Of a stretch of DNA of 64,000 nucleotides, positions 45,011-55,022 are shown piece by piece. The position numbers and the translations under genes were made by a program. Below the pieces are notes generated by a model. It worked only from the letters and a program-made list of their open reading frames with translations. It searched no databases and was not told where the DNA came from. Within the stretch, counting starts at the first letter, position 1, and every line of letters starts with the position of its first letter. The DNA comes from Pedobacter sp. ISL-64 (GTDB lineage: Bacteria > Bacteroidota > Bacteroidia > Sphingobacteriales > Sphingobacteriaceae), in NCBI RefSeq assembly GCF_018613605.1, contig NZ_JAGGPU010000002.1, positions 248,001-312,000 on the forward strand. The letters are read 5' to 3'.

Positions 45011-46570
45011 ATGAAATTCAGATTTATACTCGCTACATTTTTAAGCATGGGTATTTTTGCATATGCGCAACAAGAACCAAGAAAAAGCCAATCTAAAGAA
45101 ACCGTAACCACTACCCAGGTTACCGTTAAAGATGAACCTAAATCTTCAGTAAACGAAAGGACCATTAAGGTAGAAAGTTCTGTTGTTACCAATCACACTG
45201 TAAATATCGATGGTAAATCGGTTCCCTATAAGGCCACAACAGGTACATTGCCGGTTTGGGATGAAGACGGAAAACCGATTGCAGGTTTGTTTTATACTTA
45301 TTACGAACGCAGTGATGTGCAAAATCGCGATAAACGACCTTTAGTAATCTCTTTTAACGGCGGCCCGGGTTCAGCTTCAGTTTGGATGCACATCGCCTAT
45401 ACTGGTCCTGTGATTTTAAATATTGATGACGAAGGTTATCCTGTGCAGCCTTATGGTTATAAAGAAAATCCATATTCTATTTTAGATGTTGCCGATATTA
45501 TTTACGTCGATCCGGTTAATACTGGCTATTCGAGAGCGGTGAGTAAAGATATTCCAACCAATAAGTTCTTTGGAGTACGTGCCGATATTAAATATCTGGC
45601 CGAGTGGATCAATACTTTTGTAACCCGTAATAACCGATGGGCCTCTCCAAAATTTTTAATTGGCGAGAGTTATGGTACCACACGCGTTTCGGGTTTGGCT
45701 TTAGAGCTGCAAAACAGTCAATGGATGTATTTAAACGGCGTGGTTTTGGTTTCGCCAACAGAACTTGGTATTGAGCGTAGTGGCCCTGTTGATGCGGCTT
45801 TGCGTTTGCCATATTTTGCAGCTACAGCCTGGTACCATAAGGCGCTTGCGGCTGATTTACAGGGCAAAGATTTAACAGCCATGCTTCCTGAGGTTGAAAA
45901 TTTTACCATTAATGAATTAATCCCAGCTATTTCGCAGGGCGGGATGTTAAGTGCTGATAAAAAGAAAGCCATTGCCACAAAGATGGCCCGTTACGCTGGT
46001 CTTTCAGAAAAAGTGATATTAGATTACAACCTCAATGTACCTGCTGATTTCTTTTGGAAAGAACTGCTGAGAGATAAAGGTTTTACTGTTGGTAGATTAG
46101 ATTCGCGCTATCGTGGTATCGATAAAATGAGTGCCGGCGAAGGACCCGATTATAATGCCGAACTGACTTCTTGGCTACATTCTTTTACACCAGCCATTAA
46201 TATGTACATCCGCAACGAGCTGAATTATAAAACCGATTTAAAGTACAATATGTTCGGTTCCGTTTACCCATGGGATAAAACTGGCGACCAAACCGGCGAT
46301 AACCTCCGCCAGGCCATGGCACAGAATCCATATCTGCACTTATTGGTGCAATCAGGTTATTACGATGGTGCCTGCGATTATTTCAACGCGAAATACAGCA
46401 TGTGGCAGTTAGATGCCGCCGGTAAACTGCAAGACCGCATGAGCTGGGAAGGTTACCGCAGTGGGCACATGATGTATTTACGTAAAGATGATCTGAAAAC
46501 GGCCAATAACCATATCCGTGAATTTATTAAAAAAGCATTACCAAAAGCAGGTGAGGCCGCTAAGTTTTAG
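45011..46570 (+). CDS. S10-family serine carboxypeptidase, exported
   Basis: 519 residues from the ATG at 45011 (MKFRFILATFLS); the signal peptide ends at about 19 (GIFAYAQ). The S10 alpha/beta-hydrolase core includes SFNGGPGSASVWMH, nucleophile S220 in IGESYGTTR, D452 in SGYYDGACDY and H486 in RSGHMMY, so the triad is complete. It would remove C-terminal residues from peptides outside the cytoplasm. It is preceded by a terminator, an operator-like box and a leader hairpin, so it is transcribed alone. A frame extension to a TTG at 44984 is not needed. Confidence 0.92.
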   Translation: MKFRFILATFLSMGIFAYAQQEPRKSQSKETVTTTQVTVKDEPKSSVNERTIKVESSVVTNHTVNIDGKSVPYKATTGTLPVWDEDGKPIAGLFYTYYERSDVQNRDKRPLVISFNGGPGSASVWMHIAYTGPVILNIDDEGYPVQPYGYKENPYSILDVADIIYVDPVNTGYSRAVSKDIPTNKFFGVRADIKYLAEWINTFVTRNNRWASPKFLIGESYGTTRVSGLALELQNSQWMYLNGVVLVSPTELGIERSGPVDAALRLPYFAATAWYHKALAADLQGKDLTAMLPEVENFTINELIPAISQGGMLSADKKKAIATKMARYAGLSEKVILDYNLNVPADFFWKELLRDKGFTVGRLDSRYRGIDKMSAGEGPDYNAELTSWLHSFTPAINMYIRNELNYKTDLKYNMFGSVYPWDKTGDQTGDNLRQAMAQNPYLHLLVQSGYYDGACDYFNAKYSMWQLDAAGKLQDRMSWEGYRSGHMMYLRKDDLKTANNHIREFIKKALPKAGEAAKF

Positions 46571-46580
46571 CTCTTTTGGT

Positions 46581-46654
46581 CGTCATTTCGACTGAAGCGC
46601 AGCGAAATGGAGAAATCTTTGAATCGAATCCAAATAAATCGCTCAAAGATTTCT
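46581..46654. repeat. GTCATTTCGA-family dispersed repeat (half element)
   Basis: It begins CGTCATTTCGACTGAAGCG and contains a perfect 12-bp inverted pair, AGAAATCTTTGA (46611-46622) and TCAAAGATTTCT (46643-46654). The closing GAAATGACG arm is absent; 45 bases later the large palindromic element begins. Confidence 0.75.
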
Positions 46655-46699
46655 CTGCACCGCGCTAATCAGTTGTCAACTCTTATAAATTAATGCTTC

Positions 46700-46976
46700 G
46701 AGTTTTATCTGGAGCGCAGTTGCAGTGCAATAATTATTGTTCGTCCTGCTTTGCGCGCCGATCTTTTTTGCCCTTCGACTCCGCTCAGGCTGACAAAAAA
46801 GGATCTCCGCTTCAATCAGGGCTATGTAGGTTAGGGCGGTGGTATTAAACCCCTCATGGTTGCAAAAACAGCTGTTATCTAAACCTGACAGCCGCGATAG
46901 CCCCAGATTTTTCATCTGGGCTAAAAGCAAATGGCAGGACTGCTTTAACCGAAGCACCACTGTAATTGCTTTCCAA
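46700..46976. repeat. Large palindromic dispersed element, copy 3
   Basis: The left arm has TTGCAGTGCAATAATTATTG, GTCCTGCTTTGCGC and GCTTCAATCAGG. The right arm has CTAAACCTGACAGCCGCG, an inner hairpin TAGCCCCAGAT-TTTTC-ATCTGGGCTA, GGCAGGACTGC and GTAATTGCTTTCC. It takes up most of the 545-base gap between the S10 gene and accA. Reading frames across it are not genes. Confidence 0.72.
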
Positions 46977-47097
46977 ATTATAGGTTAGCTTATAACTTCT
47001 TTGCATACTGCTATTAATTTGACAGTTATTTAAAGCAATTTAGCCGGCCCAAAAAAGCAAACAAAAAACTGTTCACTGCAAACTAAAAATAATTACT

Positions 47098-47105
47098 TAT
47101 TTTTG
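47098..47105 (+). promoter_or_regulatory. Probable -7 promoter element of accA
   Basis: TATTTTTG fits the Bacteroidota -7 consensus TAnnTTTG. It ends 11 bases before the accA ATG, so the transcript would have almost no leader. No good -33 TTTG was found at the usual distance. Confidence 0.55.
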
Positions 47106-47115
47106 TGGTTCAATT

Positions 47116-48078
47116 ATGCAGCAAATAAAAACATCATTCGATTTTGAAAAACCTATTGCCGATTTAGTTCAGCAGATAGAAAAGGTTAAGCAAGTTGCCG
47201 AAAAAACTAAGGTAGATATGTCTGCCACTTTAGACGAGCTTGATGGTAAATTAGATGAAACTACCAATAACTTATATAAAAATTTAACCGGTTGGAACAA
47301 GGTTCAGATGAGCCGTCATCCCGATCGCCCGCAAACACTCGATTACATCAATATGATCTGCGATGATTTTATTGAAATGCACGGCGATAGAACCGTTAAA
47401 GATGATAAAGCGATTATTGGCGGTTTTGCTACCATAAATGGCCAAACGGTAATGGTTATTGGTCACCAAAAAGGTAAAAACACCAAAGAGCGTCAGTTCC
47501 GTAATTTCGGTATGGCCAACCCTGAAGGTTACCGTAAAGCTTTGCGTTTAATGCGTTTGGCTGAAAAATTTAATAAACCGGTTGTTTCCTTTATCGATAC
47601 TATGGGTGCTTACCCTGGTTTAGAGGCTGAAGAACGGGGACAAGGTGAGGCTATTGCCAGAAACTTGTTGGAAATGTCTATTCTCCGTGTGCCGATTATC
47701 TGTGTTGTAGTAGGTGAAGGTGCATCGGGAGGTGCTTTGGGTATCGGTATCGGTGATAAAGTATATATGTTAGAGCACACCTGGTACTCGGTAATCTCTC
47801 CTGAATCTTGCTCGTCTATTTTATGGAGAAGCTGGGATTTTAAAGAGAAAGCTGCTGAATGCTTAAAATTAACTTCTGATGATATGTTTGGCAACAAACT
47901 AATCGATGGTATTATTCCTGAGCCGCTTGGAGGTGCACATCAGGATCCGGAGTTAATGGGCAGAACTTTAAAAGATTACCTTATTAAAGATTTAGCTGCT
48001 TTAGGTAAACTAAAAACTGATAAACTGATTGAACAGCGGATTGAAAAATTCTGTGCGATGGGTGTTGTAAACGAATAA
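47116..48078 (+). CDS. accA: Acetyl-CoA carboxylase carboxyltransferase subunit alpha
   Basis: 320 residues, full length. The N-terminal helical segment ([20 protein letters not shown]) leads into the crotonase-like carboxyltransferase core: [111 protein letters not shown]. With AccD it transfers the carboxyl group from biotin to acetyl-CoA in the first step of fatty acid synthesis. accD is not adjacent, as is usual in this phylum. A terminator follows. Confidence 0.97.
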   Translation: MQQIKTSFDFEKPIADLVQQIEKVKQVAEKTKVDMSATLDELDGKLDETTNNLYKNLTGWNKVQMSRHPDRPQTLDYINMICDDFIEMHGDRTVKDDKAIIGGFATINGQTVMVIGHQKGKNTKERQFRNFGMANPEGYRKALRLMRLAEKFNKPVVSFIDTMGAYPGLEAEERGQGEAIARNLLEMSILRVPIICVVVGEGASGGALGIGIGDKVYMLEHTWYSVISPESCSSILWRSWDFKEKAAECLKLTSDDMFGNKLIDGIIPEPLGGAHQDPELMGRTLKDYLIKDLAALGKLKTDKLIEQRIEKFCAMGVVNE

Positions 48079-48100
48079 TCATTAACTAAAATAAATTTGA

Positions 48101-48134
48101 ATCCTGTTTGGCAATGCTGAACAGGATTTTTTTT
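48101..48134 (+). terminator. Rho-independent terminator of accA
   Basis: ATCCTGTT (48101-48108) and AACAGGAT (48120-48127) form a perfect 8-bp stem with an 11-base loop, followed by eight T. Confidence 0.85.
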
Positions 48135-48224
48135 GGACAAATCCGAAAGCTTTATTACGGATCGTAACCTGAATTTAGTCTCTCCGTTTGGTTGCACTAT
48201 CACTGAAACATTTTAAACGAAAAA

Positions 48225-48308
48225 CGTCATCTCGACTGGAACGTAGTGGAATGGAGAGGTCTATCTAGGCAGATTTCTCGACTGCGTTGCACTTCGCTCG
48301 AAATGACG
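48225..48308. repeat. GTCATTTCGA-family dispersed repeat
   Basis: It begins CGTCATCTCGACTGGAACG and ends CTTCGCTCGAAATGACG, so the outer 11 bases on each side are inverted copies with one change. It contains GGAATGGAGAGGTCT and AGATTTCTCGACTGCG. It fills the convergent gap between accA and the DUF2723 gene. Confidence 0.82.
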
Positions 48309-48324
48309 ATCTATTGTTGGTCAA

Positions 48325-48358
48325 CAAAAAAGCAGCTACAAATTAATGCAGCTGCTTT
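48325..48358 (-). terminator. Terminator of the downstream DUF2723 gene
   Basis: On the minus strand, AAAGCAGCT (from 48358) pairs with AGCTGCTTT (to 48329), followed by a run of T to 48325. It lies 22 bases after the DUF2723 stop. Confidence 0.8.
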
Positions 48359-48379
48359 GTAAGCTATTTTCTGATCCGT

Positions 48380-51300
48380 TTACTGTTGTGGGAAAAACAT
48401 CGATAAACGGCCTTCTAAACTGTTAAATGTTTTCTGCAGCTTATCGCTCAGTTTATCCTGACCTGCAGCTTTACTCGTTTTAATCATTCTGTCTAGGTAG
48501 TATAATCCCGTTTGAATGTTCTGCGATCCGGTTAAACCTTTTGATTGAGAGATATCGGCAAGGTAGTTTAATTCTTTATTGATATAATCGCCAGATTTGT
48601 CTAAAATATCATTAGCTCGGGCGGTTTCTCCTAGTTTGTATAGGTTTTCAGCCATGTAGAATTTTACAACAACCGTACGGATGCCGAAGAATTTATCAGG
48701 CATTACTGCAAAATATTTATCTACTACTTTTTTGGCATCAGCTATTTTACCTTCTTTAATTAAGCTGCTGGTTAAGCTACTGAAGAGATTGGTGAAAATG
48801 AAAGTATCATCTGATGACTGTGGATCTAAATATTTAGCGGTTTTCATATTTCCCCACTTAAATTTAGTCATCACATTATTATACAATACAGGCGTATTTA
48901 ATTGCTCTGGTCTATCTTCAGATGCTGTTGTGTCAGCTTTAAGTGGTAATAAACGCATGGCCAAACCTTCGCTGTATAAATATTTGTCTAAGCCGTTATA
49001 TTGCTCAGAAGGTACTGTAGAAGCGAAATAAATCGGACGTTTCCAGTTGTTATGTGCAAGGATATCGAACATGGCCAAAGTTCCTTTAGTAACATAACCC
49101 TTATTAAACTTCCAATCCATTGTGGTGGTGATTTTTGCAGCATCAGCAGCAGGTACTGTTCCTGTATTTATTACCTGCTGCGGATCTACTGTAATTTTAA
49201 GGTTTTTAGTTGGCAGGAAGTTAGATTTTGATCCATCCTGCATCGGTACTTTATCGCTCTCATCGTTTGATAGCAACAAATCAACTACGTTTTTAAGCTC
49301 CACACTACCTGCAATTTTGTAATCATCGTATGGCATTACATCTCTTTCTCCCTGTACATATTGTTCAGGTTTCATCGAAATTGGTAATGGAGCGGATTCA
49401 TTTTGTTTTTGTCTTAAACCATTAATGTACCAATCTGTATCGAATAAACTTAAGTTTACAATGCGCACATCAGGACGAACATTTTCTACCTCCTGGATAT
49501 ACCAAAGTGGGTAGGTATCATTATCGCCATAAGTAAATAAGATGGCATTTGGCGCACAAGATTGTAGGTAATCCAAGGCAATATCATGCGGAACCATTTT
49601 CGTAGAACGGTCATGATCATCCCATCCCTGCCCGGCCATAATTACCGGTGCAGCAAGTAATCCGATTACGGTTGCACCAATGGCACCGGCAGTTGGCGTT
49701 AGTTTTTTAAACAACCACTCTTTAATGGCGAGTGCCCCGAGCCCGATCCATATTGCAAAGGCATAGAACGATCCTACATAAGCGTAATCCCTTTCGCGGG
49801 GTTCTAATGGTTTTTGATTTAAGTATAATACAATGGCAATACCGGTAAAGAAGAATAGTAATGCTACAACTCCCGCATCTTTTTGGTTACGTTTAAAATG
49901 CCAAAGTGCACCAATAACGCCTAAAATTAATGGTAAAAAGAAGAAACGGTTATACGCTTTATTATCGACGGTTGATGGTGGCAGATTGCTTTGATTGCCT
50001 CTCAACATGGCATCAATTGGTTTAATGCCGCTAATCCAGGTACCTTCATGTCCGCTACCCTGGCCTTGCTCGTCATTCTGGCGACCAGCAAAATTCCACA
50101 TGAAATAACGCATGTACATGTAGCCAATCTGATAGCTGAACAAGAAACCAACGTTATCAACCAGATTAGGGTTTTTAGAATCATCTAAGCGCATCCATTC
50201 TTTATAAAAAGCAGCATGTTTAGGATCATCGCTATACATACGTGGCAGTAAAGTGTTGTTGTTATACTCGTAATCGGTTTTTTTACCCGCTACCTCATAT
50301 TTGTCTTTTCCTTTTCTCCAGATGGTTTTTCCTTCAGTTACGCCTACTCTTTCAGAGTTATAGTTAGGGCCATAACCCAATGGCCTGTCGCCATATTGCT
50401 CACGGTTTAGGTAACTTAAGAAAGAGAAAGCATCTTTCGGTGCACTGTTATTTAAGTTCGGATCTGCCTTTGCTCTGATGATAATCATCGAGAATGATGC
50501 ATAACCGAAAATGATTAATACAGTAGAGATTAAACCTAAGTTTAATAATTTCTTTTGGTGCTGGATAGAATAACGGATTCCCCAAACCAGGGCGCCGATT
50601 AATAAAATAGCGAAGAATAAAACGCCTGTTCCAAAACCCAGACCTAATGTGTTAACAAAGAATAAATCGAAATAAGCACCGAACGAAACCAGGTATTGGA
50701 TAATACCATATTGGATTACCGCTAAGATTAAAATACCAACAATAAGGGTTTTAATAATTCCCGATGTTGTTGCTTTATCTGTTCTTTTGAAATAATAAAT
50801 AAAAGCAAGTGCTGGGATGGTTAACAGGTTTAACAAGTGGATACCAATTGATAAACCCATAATATAGGCAATAAACAATAACCAACGATCGGCACGTGGC
50901 TCATCGGCATGTGCTTCCCATTTAAGGATAGCCCAAAATACAATCGCCGTGAATAACGATGATTGTGCGTAAACTTCTGATTCTACTGCCGAAAACCAAA
51001 AACTATCAGAGAAAGTATAAGCCAAAGCGCCAACGGCACCTGCACCCATAATGCTGATCAATTTACCGGTTGTTAGTTCTTCACCAGCTTTTAACACCGT
51101 TTTTTTAGCCAATGCAGTGATGGTCCAAAATAAGAATAAGATAGTTGCCCCGCTCGATACAGCCGAACCAACATTCATCCAGTAAGCGATTTTGGTCAAA
51201 TCTCCAGCTGCAAAAATAGAGAAGAAACGTTGGATCATTAAGAACAAAGGCGCACCCGGTTGGTGAACAACCTGCATCCTAAATGCCGATGCGATAAATT

Positions 51301-51409
51301 CACCGCAATCCCAAAAACTGGCAGAAGGCTCTAAGGTTAAAACGTAAGTTAGTGTAGCAATTAAAAAGCAGATCCAGCCTACTATATTATTAACTTTTGA
51401 ATAATTCAT
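48380..51409 (-). CDS. DUF2723/TMEM260-like polytopic membrane protein, paralogue 1
   Basis: 1009 residues. It starts with a transmembrane helix (IVGWICFLIATLTYVLTL) and the family signature ASFWDCGEFIASAFRMQVVH-QPGAPLF, whose acidic pair lies in the first extracytoplasmic loop as in GT-C glycosyltransferases. About a dozen hydrophobic segments lie in residues 5-600 (WERE-like ERDYAYVGSFYAFAIWIGLG near 540), then a soluble part with NAILFTYGDNDTYPLWYIQE and a helical, TPR-like C-terminus. Human TMEM260 of this family is a protein O-mannosyltransferase; the bacterial acceptor is unknown. It is paired head to tail with a paralogue of almost identical length. Confidence 0.85.
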   Translation of the reverse strand: MNYSKVNNIVGWICFLIATLTYVLTLEPSASFWDCGEFIASAFRMQVVHQPGAPLFLMIQRFFSIFAAGDLTKIAYWMNVGSAVSSGATILFLFWTITALAKKTVLKAGEELTTGKLISIMGAGAVGALAYTFSDSFWFSAVESEVYAQSSLFTAIVFWAILKWEAHADEPRADRWLLFIAYIMGLSIGIHLLNLLTIPALAFIYYFKRTDKATTSGIIKTLIVGILILAVIQYGIIQYLVSFGAYFDLFFVNTLGLGFGTGVLFFAILLIGALVWGIRYSIQHQKKLLNLGLISTVLIIFGYASFSMIIIRAKADPNLNNSAPKDAFSFLSYLNREQYGDRPLGYGPNYNSERVGVTEGKTIWRKGKDKYEVAGKKTDYEYNNNTLLPRMYSDDPKHAAFYKEWMRLDDSKNPNLVDNVGFLFSYQIGYMYMRYFMWNFAGRQNDEQGQGSGHEGTWISGIKPIDAMLRGNQSNLPPSTVDNKAYNRFFFLPLILGVIGALWHFKRNQKDAGVVALLFFFTGIAIVLYLNQKPLEPRERDYAYVGSFYAFAIWIGLGALAIKEWLFKKLTPTAGAIGATVIGLLAAPVIMAGQGWDDHDRSTKMVPHDIALDYLQSCAPNAILFTYGDNDTYPLWYIQEVENVRPDVRIVNLSLFDTDWYINGLRQKQNESAPLPISMKPEQYVQGERDVMPYDDYKIAGSVELKNVVDLLLSNDESDKVPMQDGSKSNFLPTKNLKITVDPQQVINTGTVPAADAAKITTTMDWKFNKGYVTKGTLAMFDILAHNNWKRPIYFASTVPSEQYNGLDKYLYSEGLAMRLLPLKADTTASEDRPEQLNTPVLYNNVMTKFKWGNMKTAKYLDPQSSDDTFIFTNLFSSLTSSLIKEGKIADAKKVVDKYFAVMPDKFFGIRTVVVKFYMAENLYKLGETARANDILDKSGDYINKELNYLADISQSKGLTGSQNIQTGLYYLDRMIKTSKAAGQDKLSDKLQKTFNSLEGRLSMFFPQQ

Positions 51410-51564
51410 TGGTTTGTTTAATGATATTAAAAATTGTTTTCACATAAAAATGCTGCCGAAATTAACTATTCTAGTCGATAAAACAGGTAAATTTTTGGAT
51501 TGATTTAACAATTTTTAACGGCTTAAGGCCTTTAACATAAAGGATTTTAATTTATTTGAGAAGC

Positions 51565-51604
51565 AAAAACCCATAAGCAGAAAGGTGAAATCTGCCTATG
51601 GGTT
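51565..51604 (-). terminator. Terminator between the two DUF2723 paralogues
   Basis: On the minus strand, AACCCATAGGCAGA (from 51604) pairs with TCTGCTTATGGGTT (to 51568) with one mismatch, then a T-run to 51565. It lies 22 bases after the stop of paralogue 2, so the two genes are probably separate transcripts or only partly read through. Confidence 0.8.
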
Positions 51605-51625
51605 AAAATTTAGAATGTTTTTAGC

Positions 51626-54600
51626 TTAACCCGCTGCAAATGGGGTAAACCTTACAATCAGATCATTGTATTTTTTTTCAAGGCTTTTGCTTAGCTCAGC
51701 TTGTTTAAAAACCTCGGTTAATTTTACCATTTGTCCTAAATAGCCAAGGTAGAAACGTACATCCTGCTCAGATGATAGCTGGTTTTTACTTTCTGAAACA
51801 TCAGCAAGATGGGTTAATTCCCTGCCCACATAATCGGCAGTTTTTTTGATCATCGCATTTGCACGGTTTAAATCATTTAAACGATAAAGGTTTTCAGTGA
51901 AATAATAAGTGCTCATTATCTGTCGCATGCTGTAGAATTTAGCAGGAATGACTTCAAAATATTTATTAGCCACTTTTTTGCTTTCGGTAATTTTACCTTC
52001 ATTTATCAAGCCGGTTAATAAACCGTTAAACATATTCGAGAACATGGTTACATCATCAGCAGATTGCCTGTCTAAATGGTTGGCGTATTTAATATTGCCA
52101 AAACCATAAACATTCATCATATTGTTGTACATCGGTTTCAGGTTTACACGGTCATAATCTTGTGTAATTGCCGTATCTGGTTTTAAGGGCAATAACCTTT
52201 TATTCAATCCTTCCACATAAAGGTATTTATTTAGCCCAACGTATTGCTCATCTGGCATTGCCCCAGTAAAATAAATCGGTCGCTCCCAATTATTGTGTAC
52301 CAAAATATCAAACAAGGCCAATGTCCCTTTCGTAACATAATTTTGGTTAAAAGTCCACTCCATACTGCTAGCAATTTTGCCTGCATCTTCTTTAGGCACG
52401 GTTCCGGTATCCAAAACCTGCTGTGGACTTACCGCCAGTTTAAGGTTTTTGGTTGGTAGCACATTGTATTTAGAACCATCTGTCATGGTTACTTTATCTT
52501 CGTCATGATCGGATAGAAGCACGTCCAAAATTTCCTGCAACTCAATATGCTGGGCGATTTTATAATCCTGATAATACATAATATCGCGTGTACCAGCAAC
52601 ATATTGATTGCGCTTAATCGTTAAAGGAAGCGGCGCTGATTGATTTTGCTTTCTTTTCATACCGTCTATGTACCAATCGGCGGTGAATAAACTTAGGTTT
52701 ACCACACGCACATCCGGACGGATGTTTTCTACTTCCTGCGCGTACCAAACCGGGTAGGTATCATTGTCGCCATAAGTGAACAAAATAGCATTAGGAGCGC
52801 ACGATTTTAGGTAATTGACAGACATATCTCTCGCTACGTGGCTATCAGAACGATCGTGATCGTCCCATCCCTGATTGGCCATAATGATCGGAGCACCGAA
52901 CAAGGCAATAATCGAAGCAAAAATACTGGCCCGCACAGGCGTTAGTTTTTTGAAGATAAAGTCTTTTAATCCAAATACACCTAAACCGATCCAGATGGCA
53001 AAGGCATAAAACGAACCCACATAGGCATAATCCCTTTCACGTGGCTCAATCGGAACTGAGTTCAGATAAACTACAATGGCAATACCAGTAAAAACAAATA
53101 GTAAACCAATAATACCTGCATCTTTTTGATTCCGTTTAAAGTGCCAAACCGCGCCGATCAAACCAATAATCAGCGGCAAAAAGAAGAACCTGTTGTATGC
53201 TTTGTTTTCTACAATGGATGGTGGAAGGTTTTTCTGATCACCAAGCCTGATCGCATCCAAAGGTTTAATGCCACTGAGCCAATTGCCATCTTTCCCGCCA
53301 AATTGCCCATCTTCATTGTCTTGCCTGCCCACAAAATTCCACATAAAATAACGCATGTACATCTGTCCGGTCTGGAAAGAGAACATGTATTTTAGGTTAT
53401 CCATTAAGGTAGGTTTATGCTCATCATCAAAACCCATGTAACTTTTGTAAAACCTAATGTGCTCGGGTTTATCACTGTACATGCGTGGAGCTAAAGTTTT
53501 ATCGTCAAAAACATAGTCAGATTTTGTTCCTGCTGATTCATATTTTGTTTCTCCTTTTCTGTAAAGTTTGCCGCTTTCTTTAATGTCGATCTTTTCAGAA
53601 TTATAATTTTCGCCATATAATAAAGGCCTGTCTCCGTATTGCGAACGGTTTACATAACTCAGAAAATTAAAAGCATTCTCTGGATCGGTATTGTTTAAAT
53701 TTGGTTTGGCCTGCGCCCTGATAATGAGTAGGGCAAAAGAGCTGTATCCAAATAGCAATAAAACCGTAAATAGCATGATCAGGTTTAAAACCCTTTTATT
53801 TTTGAGGATGGAATAGCGGATGCCGTAAACCAGGCTTCCAATTACTAAAATGGCAAAAAATAATACACCCGATCCAAAACCCAGGGCCATCGTATTCACA
53901 AAAAAGTAATCGAAATTTGCCGCAAAAGATACCACGTACTGAATAATGCCGAACTGTACGACTGCTAATACAGTGATTGAAACAAGAAATATTTTTAACA
54001 CGCTTTGCCAATTGGGCGAGGGGTTCTTTTTAAAATAATAAACAAATATCAATGCAGGGATGGTTAGCAGATTTAAGATGTGTACACCTATAGAAATACC
54101 CATAATATAAGCCACAAAAAGCAACCACCGGTCTGATTTAGGTTCATCAGCCTGCGATTCCCATTTTAATATGCCCCAAAATACAATGGCGCTACAAAGC
54201 GACGACATGGCGTAAACCTCTGCTTCCACTGCCGAAAACCAAAAACTATCAGAAAAGGCATAAGCCAAAGCCCCAACAAAACCTGCACCCATAATGCCGA
54301 TGATTTTCTGGCTGGTGATTTCCTCGCCTTTTTTAATGACCGTTTTCTTGGCCAGTGCTGTAATGGTCCAAAACAAAAAGAGGATGGTGCCTGCGCTGGC
54401 AAGTGCCGAAGATATATTAACAAAATAGGCAACTTTAGTTTTATCGCCAAAAGCGAGTGCCGAAAACAACCTCTGGATCATGGAGACTATTGGAGCGCCG
54501 GGCTGGTGAACTACCTCCATTCGGAAAGCCGAAGAAATAAATTCGCCACAATCCCAGAAACTTACAGATTGATCTAAAGTTAAGATGTAGGTGAGCGCGG

Positions 54601-54652
54601 CAACGATAAAACAGAGCCAGCCTCCAATGGTGTTGATCCTTGAGTAATTCAT
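51626..54652 (-). CDS. DUF2723/TMEM260-like polytopic membrane protein, paralogue 2
   Basis: 1008 residues with the same plan as the gene at 48380: N-terminal helix, VSFWDCGEFISSAFRMEVVH-QPGAP signature, multiple membrane helices to about 600, the conserved NAILFTYGDNDTYPVWYAQE segment in the soluble part, and a helical C-terminal region. The two proteins align from end to end with many conservative changes, so the duplication is not recent. It lies divergent from the tRNA-Gln/prs region. The likely role is transfer of a sugar from a lipid carrier to exported proteins, by analogy with TMEM260. Confidence 0.85.
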   Translation of the reverse strand: MNYSRINTIGGWLCFIVAALTYILTLDQSVSFWDCGEFISSAFRMEVVHQPGAPIVSMIQRLFSALAFGDKTKVAYFVNISSALASAGTILFLFWTITALAKKTVIKKGEEITSQKIIGIMGAGFVGALAYAFSDSFWFSAVEAEVYAMSSLCSAIVFWGILKWESQADEPKSDRWLLFVAYIMGISIGVHILNLLTIPALIFVYYFKKNPSPNWQSVLKIFLVSITVLAVVQFGIIQYVVSFAANFDYFFVNTMALGFGSGVLFFAILVIGSLVYGIRYSILKNKRVLNLIMLFTVLLLFGYSSFALLIIRAQAKPNLNNTDPENAFNFLSYVNRSQYGDRPLLYGENYNSEKIDIKESGKLYRKGETKYESAGTKSDYVFDDKTLAPRMYSDKPEHIRFYKSYMGFDDEHKPTLMDNLKYMFSFQTGQMYMRYFMWNFVGRQDNEDGQFGGKDGNWLSGIKPLDAIRLGDQKNLPPSIVENKAYNRFFFLPLIIGLIGAVWHFKRNQKDAGIIGLLFVFTGIAIVVYLNSVPIEPRERDYAYVGSFYAFAIWIGLGVFGLKDFIFKKLTPVRASIFASIIALFGAPIIMANQGWDDHDRSDSHVARDMSVNYLKSCAPNAILFTYGDNDTYPVWYAQEVENIRPDVRVVNLSLFTADWYIDGMKRKQNQSAPLPLTIKRNQYVAGTRDIMYYQDYKIAQHIELQEILDVLLSDHDEDKVTMTDGSKYNVLPTKNLKLAVSPQQVLDTGTVPKEDAGKIASSMEWTFNQNYVTKGTLALFDILVHNNWERPIYFTGAMPDEQYVGLNKYLYVEGLNKRLLPLKPDTAITQDYDRVNLKPMYNNMMNVYGFGNIKYANHLDRQSADDVTMFSNMFNGLLTGLINEGKITESKKVANKYFEVIPAKFYSMRQIMSTYYFTENLYRLNDLNRANAMIKKTADYVGRELTHLADVSESKNQLSSEQDVRFYLGYLGQMVKLTEVFKQAELSKSLEKKYNDLIVRFTPFAAG

Positions 54653-54811
54653 AGTTTAATTTTAGTCTTTGATAATAAATGATTTAAGTGGTCCGTAGTA
54701 AAAAAAGTCGCATAAAAAAAGAAAATGTTGCACGCTATATGATGATTTTTTTATCTTTGCATCGCAAACAGGAACAGCAGGAAAGAAATTAAAAATATTT
54801 TAAAATCACTC

Positions 54812-54842
54812 TTGCATATTTAAAATAAGGTTCCTACATTTG
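54812..54842 (+). promoter_or_regulatory. Promoter of tRNA-Gln
   Basis: A -33 TTG (54812-54814) and a -7 TACATTTG (54835-54842) are separated by 20 bases, matching the Bacteroidota form. Transcription would start about 30 bases before the tRNA. A second -7-like TATCTTTG is at 54752-54759 with TTG 21 bases upstream of it. Confidence 0.65.
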
Positions 54843-54878
54843 CATTCCCTTTCGAGGAGAATATCCTTGATAAGTTTT

Positions 54879-54949
54879 TGTCCGATAGTATAAGGGTAGT
54901 ACAACGGTTTTTGGTACCGTTTGTCTTGGTTCGAATCCAGGTCGGACAA
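54879..54949 (+). tRNA. tRNA-Gln (anticodon UUG)
   Basis: The acceptor arms TGTCCGA (54879-54885) and TCGGACA (54942-54948) pair perfectly, with discriminator A. The anticodon stem ACGGT/ACCGT holds the loop TTTTGGT, giving anticodon TTG, which reads CAA glutamine codons. The T arm is CTTGG-TTCGAAT-CCAGG. CCA is not encoded. A strong terminator follows 13 bases later. Confidence 0.96.
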
Positions 54950-54962
54950 CTAAAATTTAATG

Positions 54963-55001
54963 TCGGATCATGTTTTAAATGGACATGATCCGATTTTTTT
55001 T
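54963..55001 (+). terminator. Rho-independent terminator of tRNA-Gln
   Basis: TCGGATCATGT (54963-54973) and ACATGATCCGA (54983-54993) form a perfect 11-bp stem with a nine-base loop, followed by eight T. It overlaps the extended reading frame of prs (from 54960) and so shows that prs starts further downstream. Confidence 0.93.
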
Positions 55002-55022
55002 AACCGTAAACTACACGAACCC

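Noticed and set aside
46676..46960. Minus-strand open frame of 94 codons between S10 and accA
   Set aside because: It coincides with copy 3 of the large palindromic element and has no start context or family resemblance.
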